Part shown: positions 5,705 to 5,915 of the stretch, one piece after another
Numbering within the stretch: the first letter of the stretch is position 1
How the letters are laid out: every line of letters begins with the position of its first letter
The notes under the pieces: model-generated
What the model was told of the DNA's origin: nothing
Database searches by the model: none
Seen by the model: only the letters and a program-made list of their open reading frames with translations
Position numbers and translations under genes: made by a program
NCBI GenBank assembly: GCA_028683995.1
Contig: JAQUGU010000110.1
Coordinates: forward strand, 1 to 5,915
DNA length: 5,915 nucleotides
Reading direction: 5' to 3'
DNA from: Syntrophomonadaceae bacterium
GTDB lineage: Bacteria > Bacillota > Syntrophomonadia > Syntrophomonadales > Syntrophomonadaceae

Positions 5705-5845
5705 GCAGCTTGAAAAAAACAGGGTTCTCCAAACTTACGACACTGTGGCTCCCTCCAGGTCATGTTTGTCCTCAATAACCGTGGGTAATACCTCCTGGCA
5801 ATTAGATACTCTTAATCATTTAACTTATGTAGAGGTGAAATCGAA

Positions 5846-5915
5846 ATGACAGAATACGAAATCTACTTCAGGGAGCAGCCTTTATATTGTAACGCATTCT
5901 TGGCCACCAAAGCCA
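5846..5915 (+). CDS. Start of an unrecognised gene, cut by the window edge
   Basis: AGAGGTGA (5831-5838) stands 7 nt before an ATG at 5846, and the frame is open to the window end: MTEYEIYFREQPLYCNAFLATKA (23 codons). The strong ribosome binding site and clean reading frame support a real gene. It lies 141 bp after the CoA-transferase on the same strand with no clear terminator between them, so co-transcription is possible. Too little is visible to name a family. Confidence 0.6.
   Translation, partial: MTEYEIYFREQPLYCNAFLATKA

Noticed and set aside
5705..5845. Terminator between the CoA-transferase and the next gene
   Set aside because: Only short interrupted pairings such as GGTA-A-TACC are present, with no stable stem followed by a U-run.
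5649..5849. Plus-strand open frame overlapping the end of the CoA-transferase
   Set aside because: It begins inside the conserved C-terminus of the CoA-transferase in another frame, lacks a ribosome binding site, and ends over the start of the better supported gene at 5846.
1..5915. CRISPR array, tRNA, rRNA or intact insertion sequence
   Set aside because: No regularly spaced repeats with unique spacers, no recognisable RNA gene, and no transposase frame or paired terminal inverted repeats were seen.

Overview
This window looks like a piece of a Firmicutes chromosome, most likely an anaerobic member of the Clostridia. The signs are moderate to low GC, strong purine-rich Shine-Dalgarno sequences, TTG start codons and C4 acyl-CoA metabolism under sigma-54 control. 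The gene content resembles butyrate-oxidising syntrophs such as Syntrophomonas, or butyrate-forming clostridia. That placement is inference from gene content only.

Layout. On the minus strand, reading right to left, are a sigma-54 enhancer-binding regulator (4076 to 1953), a 505-bp gap, a 3-hydroxybutyryl-CoA dehydrogenase (1447 to 590), and 44 bp later an enoyl-CoA hydratase/crotonase (545, running off the left edge with about 181 codons present). On the plus strand, divergent from the regulator, are a complete acetyl-CoA hydrolase/transferase-family CoA-transferase (4340-5704) and the first 23 codons of an unrecognised gene (5846 onward).

How it works together. Crotonase and 3-hydroxybutyryl-CoA dehydrogenase interconvert crotonyl-CoA, 3-hydroxybutyryl-CoA and acetoacetyl-CoA. 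The CoA-transferase would move CoA between butyrate (or a similar acid) and acetyl-CoA. Near-consensus -24/-12 sigma-54 promoters lie in front of both metabolic units: 1562-1577 on the minus strand for hbd-crotonase, and 4208-4223 on the plus strand for the CoA-transferase. Each gives a predicted leader of about 105 nt. The regulator between them has an N-terminal [2Fe-2S] ferredoxin-like domain, two near-duplicate PAS domains, a complete AAA+ sigma-54 activation domain with GAFTGA, and a Fis-type helix-turn-helix. The simplest reading is a self-contained regulon in which a redox- and/or ligand-sensing activator switches on the flanking C4 acyl-CoA genes. The regulator itself appears to have a sigma-70-type promoter (4145-4173, minus strand).

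Other items: a 14-codon leader ORF with an excellent Shine-Dalgarno sequence, whose stop codon overlaps the Shine-Dalgarno sequence of the CoA-transferase; a perfect 19-bp tandem duplication plus a third copy of its core in the regulator-hbd gap; and dyad sequences in the divergent intergenic region that could be operators.
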